A stretch of 64,000 bases of DNA from Diplocarpon mali (Eukaryota > Ascomycota > Leotiomycetes > Helotiales > Drepanopezizaceae), in assembly GCA_024741835.1 (NCBI GenBank), contig JAENRP010000098.1, positions 82,561 to 146,560 of the forward strand, given 5' to 3'. The position numbers and the translations under genes were made by a program. The notes under the pieces were generated by a model. It saw only the letters and a list, made by a program, of their open reading frames with translations. It had not been told where the DNA came from and did not search any database. Positions within the stretch are counted from its first letter, which is position 1. Each line of letters opens with the position of its first letter. Positions 49,158 through 61,955 of this stretch are shown piece by piece.

Positions 49158-50943
49158 TGTTGCGGAGATGGACGACTGGACGTAAAGTTGACGAGGCGGT
49201 GATTTCTTCGAGGAACCGCGAAAATAGAGGTGAGCTTTCCCCGGATTTAGCGCGTACAGGGGTCGGCAGCTGTTCGCTGAATTTTGTCGCCAAACTTGTC
49301 TCTACTCCCGGGTCAACAACAGTCCACGTTTCTCTCTTGTTGAGAATAAACGAGGAAATAAGTCTCTAGCAGATTCCCATCAATTCGCTGTACCAGATGC
49401 TGGAGTTTTTGTCAGAATTCTCTCTACTTCTTTGCCTCCTACGCATGACCAGCATCTGTCACTCATTGTAATCTTACCTTTAGGGCACGTTTGGCAACTC
49501 AAAATCGCCGACTTGAAGCCGTTTTGAAAAGTTGATTTTTGGTGCAAACACGATCTAGCATTTGGCAAAGTTTTGAAAACCAGTTTCGCATAACTGCTTT
49601 GCGAAACTGGCCTAACCCATACTGGTTTTGCAGAACTGTTTTGTAGGTAGCGTGTAATGATTTCGATCTTGAGCCTATAATTCCTTCGACTAAAGGCGCT
49701 AGTCGTCTCAGCTAATCTCTACTTGACTAGTTGGCAAAAGATTTAAGCCTTAGCCTAGTAGAGTATGCGTCTCCGTTAAAAGAAGAGCTGGTTAATCTAC
49801 AGCATAATCTACAGTAATAATAGTGTAGATTTTTTTTCTTTTGCAAAACTCGAGTTCAAATACGTTACTAGGTGTATTATTTTTCCTTGTGTAGATCTTC
49901 CCCTAGGAGGTCCTAAAACTGTTTTGTCGAAACCGAATCGCAAACCCGTTTCAGAAGCGATCTTGAGTTATTAGACGCGCCCCAAACCAATCCCCAACTC
50001 GCTAAACCGGAGGACGACGGCTTCAGTCTTCAGTACTCCCTAGGGAGCTCAATTGCCAAAGCAGGATCTGCCAACTGATCTCATCCGTACTCACAAACCA
50101 CCGATCCCGACCCTGACTCTTCACACATAGACAGAGCTCGAGAGAACACACGCTTCTTTCCGCAGATCTATATGTTTTTGCATCCTGTACCTTCGGTCAC
50201 ATAGAGACGCGGCAAGGGAGCAGAGTTATAGCGAGTGCTTGACGGACTTGCCAGACGCGCTACGCTTGCTGGTAGGGAGCCGAAGGAGCCAGGACGCGCT
50301 CTCCTGTGTCCAGAACCCAGACGGCTTCTTTGTAAACAGAAAAGGCAGTCTCCTCTAAAGGGATCTTCGAAAACCCGAATCCCAACTGTGTCCTGTCAGC
50401 TTTGAGCGTCAGCTATGACTTTTCATTTCTCCGTCGCTGCGCGGTTTTTGAGGAATTGCAGGTGCTGTTTTGGTTTTAGCGAGTGTCACGGTAAGCGAGG
50501 TCTGTCCCCGTTGCTAGAGGATATTGAGATACTCGCACAGAATGATTTTCAGGAGCAGACATTTGGGCGAAGACTATCTGCTTTCCGGGCTTAACTTTGG
50601 GCTCTGTGTAGTAGAAGACAGTTGCTTTTGGCTGATGAGCAAAAGAGCAAGGGTGCGAATCGTAGCTGTGTCTTGCCCGTTTTCTCCGTCTGTCAAGAGC
50701 CTTGGATTTCTACTGATGGTAAGGTCTAGCAATAATTTGATACACAAGCTGATAAAGGCTACGAAGTCTCGAGAACTGACTTTGGTAAATCAAACGAGAA
50801 CCTTCCCGCCTCTCACACGCGAAGTGTTTCCTTTTCTTGGCCAATAATGTCATCAGCGGCTCGCGGAAAACACCTAATCAAGCACGTTCGTTTCCAACCT
50901 AAATCAAACTGGGGAGAGATCTGATTTAATCCCAAAAACAGAC
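49158..50943. other. Intergenic region with a MITE-like element, no gene
   Basis: The first third holds the common promoter side of the twin-CX9C gene, followed by the element at 49493-49982 and about 0.9 kb of unremarkable sequence. Confidence 0.5.
49493..49982. mobile_element. MITE-like non-autonomous element, 490 bp, imperfect terminal inverted repeats
   Basis: The first 26 bp (GGGCACGTTTGGCAACTCAA...) match the reverse complement of the last 26 bp (GGGCGCGTCTAATAACTCAA...) at about 20 of 26 positions. The interior is AT-richer than its surroundings, has no coding frame, and repeats variants of GTTTTGC(G/A)AAACTGG and GTTTTG several times in both orientations. No clear target-site duplication is visible. 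The differences between the two ends are mainly transitions. Confidence 0.6.
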
Positions 50944-51162
50944 CTAGAGCTTCCGCATAACATCGTTCACAAGATCCCCTCCAAACGTGGCACCAGCGCC
51001 AAACATCGCCGCGTTGCCGAACTTGCTCGCCATGTTCTTTGCCCACTCGTGATGCTGTGATTGAATCATCCATCCCATCAGTACCACTTCTCTCAGTCCG
51101 GTAGCACGCGACGAGTGAGATGAGCAGGCAGCAAGCTGAGCATTCAGAGATAGAAGAAGAAG

Positions 51163-51194
<32 letters not shown>

Positions 51195-51542
51195 CCTTGG
51201 GATTGCTAGGATGTGCAGGATGGCCCGGATCCTGCGCTTGCTGCGCGAATTGGCTGGGGTTGAACTGCTGCTGCGGGTTCGGGTTGTATCGTGGGTCGAC
51301 GTAGCCTGACGCCTGGCCGTCTTGCTTCGATTCTTGTCAGCACGTATAATATATCAAAAACCACAGGAGTTGCCGCTTCCAGTCCCTCCGCCCAGTCCAT
51401 CCGCACCGCGAACGCGACTCACGGGAAGCTGAGCCATGATGGACTGGAATTGGGGTCCGGAGAGCACGTTGGAAGCTTGCAGGAACTCGAGCTCGGTGCG
51501 GATCGTGGAGAGGGAGCGGGTGATTTGCGCTGGTTCTGGCAT
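50944..51542 (-). CDS. Short LSB1/LSB3-like protein without an SH3 domain
   Basis: Three exons (51423-51542, 51196-51324, 50944-51054), each a whole number of codons, give 119 aa. The N-terminus (ITRSLSTIRTELEFLQASNVLSGPQFQSIM) and the C-terminus (WAKNMASKFGNAAMFGAGATFGGDLVNDVM) match the two ends of the fungal LSB-type actin-patch proteins, which normally carry an SH3 domain between them. Here the middle is only a Gln/Pro/Asn-rich linker (YVDPRYNPNPQQQFNPSQF). It may be a short paralogue or a family of its own. Intron 2 (51055-51195) contains a (GAA)13 run starting a few bases from its donor. Confidence 0.75.
51153..51191. repeat. (GAA)13 microsatellite inside an intron
   Basis: Thirteen perfect GAA units (CTT in the transcribed sense), placed immediately behind the donor site of intron 2 of the LSB-like gene. 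Confidence 0.95.
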
Positions 51543-51949
51543 CCCTGCGGCTTGTGACTCAGGTTACGATGGAGGGTCGGAGATATTGGGATCTGAAAAA
51601 GAGGCGAGTATAAGAGCTATCTTGAATCGCATAGGGTGGATATATAGTGATCTTGCCAAGAGCCGAAAGAAAGCAGTCAAGAGGTCCGGGGAATAAGACT
51701 GCCCCTCGCTGTATGTATAATACGGTACTTCCCCGCCGATCGACGTCATTGAACGGCGTGCATTTTGCGCCCGCGATAGCTCGAGCTCAAGCTGTAATGC
51801 AGCCTCACAAAAGACATGCATACAACACAATATCCCTTGCACATATCTGCGGCCTCACTCCCACTCCTTTCCCCTCTCCCCCTTGTTGTCGCCTCACATA
51901 ACTGCCCCAGGCACCCACTCTCCGCAAAACCCTCTCTACATTCGCCGAG

Positions 51950-52925
51950 ATGGCCTCCTCGTACAGCCTCAACAGCACGATAAAACTCAACAATGGAGTC
52001 CTCATGCCCCGGATCCACCTGGGCGTCTACATGACCTCTGGCCGCGAGACCAGATCCGCGGTGACACACGCCCTGAATGCCGGCTACCGCGCCATCGACT
52101 CGGCCGAGTGGTATGCGAACGAAGCCGAAGTAGGGTCTTCGGTCCTCGCCTTTCTCGAATCCCCGGAAAACACAAGCCGGCGGACGAGAGGGGATCTGTG
52201 GTTCACGACGAAACTGAAAGAGAACCGGAGTTACGCGGCGACGAGGACGAGCATCCGGGCGAGTATCCAGCGGAGCGGGCTGGGGTATCTCGATCTCTAC
52301 CTGCTGCACAGCCCTTACGGAGGGAAGAAGGCGAGGCGGGAGTGTTGGAGAGCGGTCGAGGATGCGGTCGACGAGGGCGAGGTGAGGGCTGGCGGGGTCA
52401 GCAACTTCGGCGTGAAGCATGTACGTCGGCCCCCTCTGCCCCCCAGCCAGACTCGGCCCCGCGAGCATCGTCTGAGCTGGCCGTACATGTGCTGGAGATG
52501 AATCGTTTCTGAGAGCATCCCCTGCCTACCTCTAGCTGCGAGAACTCATCTCCGCCTCCCCGCGCACCCTCCCGGCCGTCAACCAGATCGAAGTCCACCC
52601 CTTCAACACGCGCACCGACATCACCTCCGTCTGCGCCGCGCACGGCATCGTCGTGGAAGCCTACGCGCCCCTCGCGCGCGCCCGGCGCTTCAGACACCCC
52701 ACGGTGGTGAGGGCGAGCGAGGAATTGGGGTGCACGCCCGCGCAGCTGCTCGTGAGGTGGAGTCTGCAGCATGGCTACGTGCCGCTGCCGAAGAGCGTCA
52801 GCAGGGAGAGGATCGAGGCGAATGCAGATGTCGACGGGTTTGAGATCGGCGAGGAGAGCATGGAGGCCTTGGATGGGTGCGATGAGTATCTCGTCACGGA
52901 CTGGGATCCTACGCATTGTGACTGA
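51950..52925 (+). CDS. Aldo-keto reductase
   Basis: An NADPH-dependent carbonyl reductase of (beta/alpha)8 fold. Two exons (51950-52420, 52536-52925) join to 286 aa. The catalytic tetrad is present: D and Y in [12 protein letters not shown] in WFTTKLKEN and H in LYLLHSPYG. Other family parts are [13 protein letters not shown] (formed across the intron), [55 protein letters not shown] and [10 protein letters not shown], the cofactor-binding end. The 115-bp intron has donor GTACGT and acceptor CTCTAG. The substrate cannot be read from the sequence. Its 5' end lies about 400 bp from that of the LSB-like gene, divergently. Confidence 0.93.
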
Positions 52926-55130
52926 GCAGAGGGGGAGGTCAGGCCAAGGAGAAATGCGAGAATCGACGGTGTTGATCCAAGCTGAAGTGAGGAATTGGCC
53001 GGTAGAGGAACACTCCTTTCGACTAGGTTGACCGGCCCAGACCGGTCGCTAGAGAAATGCTCTGTTCGACTAGCTCTCCTCGTGAGAGGTGTCCATAGAC
53101 GAGACCCGTATGTAAGATGCCCGACAGCTCCTCGTACTTGAAGTATCTTCCACATCGCCACCTCTCATCCTACGATCCGGGCAGTCCTTCCTCTGCATCT
53201 TCAGAGAAGTGGCTGCCTGCCAATCTAATCCCAATAAGCGCTCCCCCCACAGGACTCATCCTCTCCCCTCTCCGACCCACGCAGCCCCCCCCCCCCCTCC
53301 CTCTCAACGGACGTCTGATTCCGCTCTTCCCAAGAACCCCTCCCTCCCGCAACCCCCTTGTTATTCTCTCGATCCGCTCGCCTCGAGCTCTCCCCCTGCC
53401 TCTCCCTCCTCTCCTTACCACTCGCCCGGAGTCTCACGGTCCGGAATCGCGCCACGCCGGGGAGCTTGCAGAGGGAGAGCGCGGCCTAGCACGGCTCTGT
53501 TGTGGCTGGTTTTATTTTTGTTGTTACTGGTATTGTCGTGATTGTAGGCCATCAAGATGAGGGTCAAGGTGAACACGACGGTGGATAAGGGGGAATGTAA
53601 AGATGAGGTGCACACGGGGCGGATACGAGGTAAACACAGGGTAAACACAGGGTAAACAGGGTAAACACAAGGTAAACACGGGGTAAACACGGGGCGGATA
53701 CGAGGTACATACGGGGTAAACACAGGGTAAACACAGGGTAAACACAAGGTAAACACGGGGCAAACACAAGGTAAACACGGGGCAAACAAAGGTAAACACA
53801 AGGATGAAAAAATACCCCTCGTCCGATACCGGATGACGCCAAACAGGCGAGACGGCCCCGCTCGCGTGTATAGAGCAGAGTCCCGATGGCTGGGATGGAG
53901 AGCGGATCCGCGAAGGCATTCTCCAAGATACGCGTAAGAGAGCGATACAAGAGTCTGCACAACATCTGTACCTACAGATAATTACATCTACGCAAAGTAT
54001 AAACACAACGTGGATCGATGTGCAAAAATGCCAAACGTCAACACGCCATCGCTTCCAGAGAGAGGTTCTTGTCAGCCGTCAGAGCATCTACTGCGACCTA
54101 CCTGGATAGACCTCGTTTTCTCGTTTCGGCCCGGAGACGTCGCGAGAGCATTCACTCGTTCGTTCGTTCCTCCACCCGCCCATTCTCGCCCGTTCGGCTC
54201 GCTCGCCGGCGCTGGAATCTTCGATTACTGGCCAGGGATCTTTCTGCATCGACGTGGCGTGGGGGAACGCGGCGAGAGGCCTTGCGCTGCGGAGCCAACC
54301 AGGATTATCAACAGCTCGCGGGTCCAAAGTCGCGGATGGGCCTCGCGGGGTTTGGCCCAGAGGAAAGCAAAACAAAACACCCGGACGGGAGAGGGAGCGG
54401 GGTCCGAGTAGGGTGCGAGGTACAGTCCGCCGCGTGCATGCCCTGGGCCTCTGCCGCCGCTTAAGCGAGCCCCTGAGCCACGCCAATGACAGGCCCGCGA
54501 TAAGACTCGGCGACGACCTGGGCTGGGGCTGGCTTCCACTGAGATCGATACCAGCGACCTCGTCAACAACGAGGGAGAAACGCGCCCTCTCGATCCACAG
54601 CCTGCGCGGGGGCAGATGTCGGTTCTTTGCGGACCTCGACGGCACCAGCTCTTCTCCGCGGCGGTGGTGCGCATGGCCTTGCAAGGGGAGACTGGAGAAA
54701 GCAGATCCGACGGCGAGCGTTCCCGCCGAGCCCGTCGACGAAGCGGCGCCATGGAGTAGGGCGAGTGGCTGAAAGTGCATATTATTCACTCCACTCGGTG
54801 ATTCTCCCGGCTAGGTTGTTCGGACTGGCTGCGGTCATGAGTATTAGTACCGTAGCATGATCAGTGTGAGCCGTGCAGGCCCGATTATTCCGCCCAAGCC
54901 AACCAGATAGGTCGCGTACCATGTTTTCGTTCACCTTCTTCGCCTTCCCCGATATCGACACCGATACCGCCCGCCAGAGCTTGTCTCACAGGAGGGGAGT
55001 GTCGACGTCAGGCGGATAAGAAGCTTCGCTGCCCCGAAATTCCCTGTTGCCTCTCACACACCATCTCCGACCAAGCTATTCGATTCCCGCCCAGAAGATT
55101 TCAGTCGATGCCCCTTGGACAGCCGCAGAT
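52926..55130. other. Intergenic region with a minisatellite, no gene supported
   Basis: Several overlapping long frames at 54000-54800 on both strands are products of high GC: they have no motifs, and all frames look alike. C-rich stretches lie at 53280-53420. The 5' leader of the glutamate dehydrogenase gene should lie in the last part. Confidence 0.5.
53616..53802. repeat. GGGTAAACACA minisatellite
   Basis: About 15 imperfect 10-11-bp units of the form GGGTAAACAC(A/G), with an 18-bp variant block (CGGGGCGGATACGAGGTA) occurring twice about 75 bp apart, pointing to a higher-order unit. The minus-strand frames here read VFTLCLPCVYP-like repeats only because of the satellite. Confidence 0.92.
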
Positions 55131-56946
<1,816 letters not shown>

Positions 56947-57057
56947 ATGCCGGGCATCTGCGTGAGGGTTGGATTGGTAGATAGATGGTCGGGGGCCTGC
57001 GCACTGCCTCTAGGAACAACGATCCGATCGCTCGCGACAGTCCCGGGCGTGATGTGG

Positions 57058-57094
57058 AGTGTGTGGTGTGTGGTGTGTGGTGTGTGGTGTTGTG
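57058..57094. repeat. TGGTGTG tandem repeat
   Basis: About five copies of the 7-bp unit, 100 bp after the glutamate dehydrogenase stop. Confidence 0.9.
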
Positions 57095-57985
57095 AGCGTG
57101 GTTCGCGCCTCCAGACAAGCGACTCTCCTCTCCGTGTGGCAGGTCTGCATGCACCGACACGGAGCGACGGGGACGAGGCGATGCAATTCCGATGATGTAG
57201 GTAGGGAGGGGCCGGGGGAATAGTTATACCGCGCCGAACGCAACCCGCTGGCCGTTCCGCGACGTCGCTGCATGCCAAGGCGCGCTAAACAGCTAGCGCT
57301 CGGGGATCCCGCCCAGGTTGTGGCCCAGAAGTGCGGCGTGCAACAAAACAAGAGAGCCCGCCCCGCGCCCGCCAATCACAGGCTCTCCTTGGCGTGCTCG
57401 GGTCTCTGCAGACTCCTCCATGCGTGGCTTAGGTAAGCAGCATACTTCCCGCTACCCGTCGACGTGTGGGTCCGGCGAGGATGAGCTTGTTGATGACTGC
57501 GACGTGCCGCTCGACGTGGGGAAGCAGACCATGCATCGAGGAGAAGGAGGCACGTGATCCCCGCGACCGTCGCGATGGATGCGCAGTCGATATGTACTGT
57601 CACGGCGCATCCAGGCCCGAAGATTCTCGCTCTCCCGTACGATGCTGTTGGCGTCACGTCGGGTGATTTGTGCACGATGGTGATGAAGCTTCTCGAATAC
57701 GGTGTATGGTATCCGTGGTGTTGTAAAAGCTGACTCTCGAGGCTGTTCCTCGAGAGCGAGAGGTGGATAGAGTAGCTGGTGCCAAGCCGTGCCCAGCCAT
57801 CCGATTGAATGTATAGTCACATGACTAGCATGTGACTAGTATTCCGACAGATGCATCTTCTCCATGATCCGAAGCTTGGATGAGAGGGTTGGCATGGCCT
57901 TACTTGTACCCCCCCCATGATCTGGTTTGGTTTTGACCAGCCCTCATCTGATGTATCTGGTGTTGGTGTTGATGTTGATTGTGCT

Positions 57986-58050
57986 TTGCTTTGCCTTGCC
58001 TCGCCTTGCCTTGCCTTGCCTTGCCTTGCCTTGCCTTGTCTTGCTTTGCT
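57986..58050. repeat. TTGCC pentanucleotide repeat
   Basis: Around ten TTGCC units, degenerating into TTGCT/GTGCT steps at both ends, about 0.6 kb upstream of the zinc-cluster gene. Confidence 0.92.
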
Positions 58051-58670
58051 GTGCTTTGCTGTGCTTTGGCTTGGCTTCCCCCGTCGCCATCGTCAGCTCT
58101 CCACGCCCTTCTTCCTCCCCACACGCATCTTCCTTCTGCCCTCGCCGGATGTCCCCGAACGACAGCGGATCGCACACCACGCCCACGTCCTGCCGGCTCT
58201 CTTGTATCAACATCGAAACGACGATCCTCGGACTCGCTCCAGGTCCGAGTCCGGGGACCGTGGAAGTGGCTTAGCGTGGCGAGCGGAAAACAGGGCACGG
58301 GAGCACCCACCAGCGCTTTTCCTCCCACCGCCGCGGAAATCTTCCTCTTCTCTCCTCCCAGGAAAGCCGCCCATCAACCATCAGCCATCCACCACCCGCT
58401 CGCATCGCATCGCGGAGAACGAAAGGCTCGACTTTGCTCTTCACCTGAGCTCCGTCCGTCTCACAGGAGGGGAACCGCTGCGGGCATTCATGCATACGAG
58501 CGACCATCACGAATGCACACTTCTCAAGCTGTTGTGGCGAGCTGATCAGAGAGCGCAGCAAACGTAAACGCAAACCTCCGCCATCCGCCCCGCCCCGTCC
58601 CCGTCGTCCTGCTCACACCTTCTACCGCCGCCCCCGCCCCGCCCCACCGACCGCCGTCTGGCTGCGATAG

Positions 58671-60285
58671 ATGGTGCAGTACTGCGAGATGGATCCTTCA
58701 AACCTCGAAGTCTCGACGGGCAGCAAACGCAAGAGGACTCCCGCACCCGACGACGCGCGCCAGAGCGTACCGCCGCTGGCACAGCATTCCGCCGGCGCGG
58801 GTAACGTGACGCCGTCGCAGGTCAGCTACTTGAGGCGGGCAAAGGCGGAGAGGCTGCGCTTGATTGAGGGCGACAGCGAGACCTTTGGGGATGTGCTGGG
58901 CATGATCGATGAGTATGAGGGTATGCACGCTCGCCTCCTCTGCGCCTCTTCTGATCTGGCGGTTGGTCACGGGGACTTTGCGTACGCTGGTCTTGCAATC
59001 GGGGGGATGGGGTGTCTGGAATGCAAATGCTCGGCTTGCGGCTGGTCTTTGGGAACCTGGACTGACATTCATAGGTGTCCTGCAACGGCACGAATCCTTA
59101 GCTGCCAACCTCGGGGCAAAGCTGGTCGGGCCCCTCCTCCTCAAATCCTTCGAGAAACTCTTCGATGGCCCGATCAAGATCGTGAACACTTCCTTTGCCC
59201 TGGAACAATCTCCCGTCTCCTGGCTCGACGTGGTCACGTTCGCCCGCTCCAAACCCCTAGATTTTATCCTCTCGGAGCCTAACCCCGGCTGCAAGGCCTG
59301 TCGCTTCTGGATCAAGGGAGGGCAAGTCGAGATTTCCGAAGACGACTACCGCCTCATCGTGTCCGGCGCTCCGGAACGCATGATCCCCACGCAGCCACTG
59401 CCGGAAGACGAGGCCGCCGAGCTGGCCACGCTGAACATCCTGGAGACTCGCCTGGCGATGCTCATCAAGAAGGCAGACGCCGTGGCCAGCAAAGCGAGAC
59501 AGCTGAACTACCACCTCAAAGGCCGCAAAACCGGCGTTCTGAGTAGGAAGGCTCTCGAACAGCCGCACAACCCAGACCCCGAGACCAGGACCTACCCGCT
59601 GCAGCCCTACTGCGGAGTCAACGCGCGCCCGACGGGAGAAAACGTCAAGATACAGCAGCACCTCCTCGACCAGTACAGAACCCTCGAGCGCCGCCAGGCC
59701 ACCCCGCACAGCCGGTCCAAGACGGCTCGCATCGTCGCCACGGAGACCGCGGCTCCCTTCCTGGCCTACAGTGGTCAAGAACCGGACCCGCGCCGCCTCT
59801 CGCTCCCGCCGACCTCCTCCGAGGACGGTTCGGAAGGCCAGTACCGCGTGCTGATGGCGTCCAAGATCGAGAAGCTGTCGCGCGGGGACCCCGTCTATCC
59901 GCCGTGCGACCGGTGCCGCCGGCTGAAATTCGACTGCACGAAACACCTCACGGCGTGCCAGGCCTGCACGAAGAAACATGCGAAATGCTCGTGGAAGGAT
60001 ATCCGGGAGGGCGAGCTGGAGCATGTGCCTTCGCTGGCGGGGGGTGGGCAGGTGAGACCGGACTCCGAGGGCGGGTACGGAGCTCGCAGTGGCAGTTGGG
60101 AGGGGGGTCTGAACCTGGATCCGGGATTGCAGGCCACGGCGGGAGGGGGGCAGCAGCAGCAGCAGCAGCAGCAGCATCCACACGCCATGATGATGGCGCG
60201 GGATGATCGGGATCGGGATCGGGAGAGAGGCGACAGTGAGCAGGCTATGCTCACGCAGATCGCCGCGGCGGCTGCGGGCCGGTAG
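58671..60285 (+). CDS. Zn2Cys6 protein with a C-terminal zinc cluster (putative transcription regulator)
   Basis: Two exons (58671-58920 and 59075-60285) give 486 aa. Near residue 390 lies a full binuclear zinc cluster, CDRCRRLKFDC then CQACTKKHAKC, spacing C-X2-C-X6-C-X6-C-X2-C-X6-C, the fungal Gal4-type DNA-binding motif with its basic RRLK. In most such regulators the cluster is N-terminal; here about 380 residues precede it, including a helical region (LAANLGAKLVGPLLLKSFEKLFD) and NPGCKACRFWIKGGQVEISEDDY with an extra CxxC. No fungal_trans middle-homology region was recognised. The tail has eight Gln (QQQQQQQQHPH), a DRDRDRERG stretch and an Ala run. The intron joins EYEG to VLQRHESL. A second ATG at 58689 (MDPSNLEV) could be the real start. 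Confidence 0.82.
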
Positions 60286-61017
60286 ACCTACGATGTAGTC
60301 CATAGAACGGGGTGGTGCGATTATTCTAGCGTATGCGTGCACCTGTCGATCAGCGTCTCTGCTTGTGCATGCGAGGAGGCTCTGCGGCGTAGATGCTGCT
60401 ACGGCTCTCCGTATCCGAGGCGGGCGGCGCCGAGCGCTCGGTTCGTGAAGTACCAGCACCAAGGACCTGGCTGATGCAACGGGCTGGTGCTCCATCCCCG
60501 CTGGGAGAAAGGCGCGAGGCATCGACGACGGACGTATGTACATGAGTCACAGATTAAAGAAATAAAACCCCTACGAGGGGAACATTGGCGTCGTGGCATC
60601 CTCGCTGCTACGAAATGGTAGGTTGATGCGCCACGCGGAGCCTGAGGCTCCAAGGACTAGCTTATGTAACCAGCCCCCGAAGCAGGCCAAGGAGCAAACC
60701 TGTATCTAAGGTAAGGAGCTTCGATGTATGGTGGGATTCGCATTCACCAGCTCCTGCTCGCCAGCGCAAAAGAAGCCTATTCTCCCGCGCGACGTGGGTG
60801 TTGTCGGGTGGGCATCTCCTCCCCGCTGCAGCCAGCTCGGCCGGGCCCCCCCACGTCGCGGAAGTTGCACGGCGTGATGCGGATCCTCCGCGTCCGGCCG
60901 AGTCTCTCTCCCGCCTACAGCGAGCCGAGGCGGGCGAGGCGAAGCGACGAGACAAGATCCCGACACGGGATCCCGGCACGAGTGATCTCCACCCTGGGAA
61001 AGGGGGGGGGGGGAGAT

Positions 61018-61050
61018 GCCGACGTGCCGACGTGCCGACGTGCCGACGTC
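61018..61050. repeat. GACGTGCC(G) tandem repeat
   Basis: Nearly four copies of the 9-bp unit GACGTGCCG, right after a run of 12 or more G. Confidence 0.85.
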
Positions 61051-61310
61051 GAACACGTGCCGGAAGGTGGCGAGCCGGGAGGAACGGGTCGGAACAGGTC
61101 GGAACGGATAGCGCGGCTGGGCAGTGCCGGCAGCGACACACCGACAGCAGGGGGGGAGGGTCGAGCGAGAGGCTGGCTAGCTCGCCATCTCCTGCTTACT
61201 TGTTCGGGTGTCGGGCGTCGGGCGGCCGGTCGGTGCTCCGCGCAGGGTCCGGCGGGAAACCGACACCAGGGCGGGGACGTGCGGGTCAGCGAGGGCGTCG
61301 TTGCTACGGT

Positions 61311-61354
61311 GCTCCTCTCCCGCTCCTCTCCCGCTCCTCTCCCGCTCCTCTCCC
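61311..61354. repeat. 11-bp tandem repeat GCTCCTCTCCC
   Basis: Four perfect head-to-tail units. Confidence 0.92.
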
Positions 61355-61853
61355 GCTCCGGCTCCCGCTCCGCCCGTCCGCTCTGCCGCGCGGACGAAAC
61401 GAGAGGCGGGCCAGACGGGAGGCATACTCCACGTTCACGGCGCGGAAGCGGAAGCGGCCTCGACAGTCCAGACGCCGGCGGGTTCCGCCGCGAGACGGCG
61501 GGGAGAGGCTCCGCGGATCAGAAGTCCGGGAGGGGCGGGAGGTGGGGGGAGATGGGAGGGGGGAGGGGGGTAATGAAAGAGGGATAGAGGAAGAGGAAGA
61601 GGAAAATGGAAAAAATGGAAAACGGAAGAGGGAGAGGGAGAGGCGAAAAGCATCCGTTGCACATCCCCCCTTCGCCCGGACTTGCGCTTCCTTGGTACTA
61701 CGCATTGGAGAGATATTGTTTGTTGATCCGGGAGGGGGCGTGGCGCGGGGCGGAAAAGAGCAAATGAGGAAAAGGAGGTAGAAAAGGATGAGAGAAACCC
61801 GAGTAAGAGAGCCAAAAAGCCACAAGCAAAAATAAAAAAAAATTGGCAAAAAC

Positions 61854-61955
61854 CGACGACTGCAGGATTTGAACCTGCGCTCCCGAAGGAAGTAGATGGT
61901 TCTCTGGGCCGTGCCAGGTTCGAGTCTACCGCGTTAACCACTCCGCCAAATCGCC
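61854..61955 (-). tRNA. tRNA-Ser(CGA) with a 21-nt intron
   Basis: On the minus strand the 7-bp acceptor stem pairs GGCGATT with AGTCGTC (two G-U pairs), discriminator G. The D arm reads GCGGAGTGGTTAACGC. The anticodon stem GTAGA/TCTAC encloses CTCGAA, so the anticodon is CGA, and a 21-nt intron (CCTGGCACGGCCCAGAGAACC) begins one base after it, at the standard position. The long variable arm CTTCCTTCGGGAGC marks a serine tRNA, and the T arm is GCAGGTTCAAATCCTGC. T runs follow the 3' end as pol III terminator. Mature length is 81 nt before CCA. Confidence 0.93.

Larger units (their letters stand above)
56947..58670. other. Intergenic region with simple repeats
   Basis: Contains the TGGTGTG and TTGCC repeats listed separately and pyrimidine-rich leader-like sequence before the zinc-cluster gene. 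No gene recognised. Confidence 0.5.
60286..61853. other. GC-rich repeat-bearing region, no protein gene supported
   Basis: Long overlapping frames on both strands are Arg/Pro/Gly-rich and mutually exclusive, as expected by chance at this composition. Short tandem repeats occur at 61018-61050 and 61311-61354. Confidence 0.55.

Noticed and set aside
51120..51195. CRISPR-like or coding interpretation of the GAA array
   Set aside because: A plain trinucleotide microsatellite without spacers, lying inside an intron.
53415..54006. Frames reading VFTLCLPCVYP-type protein repeats on the minus strand
   Set aside because: All three minus frames give similar repeats because the DNA is a minisatellite; no start or family.
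54010..54789. Several overlapping 130-230-codon frames on both strands
   Set aside because: Mutually exclusive, Arg/Ser/Pro-rich, no motif; typical of high-GC chance frames.
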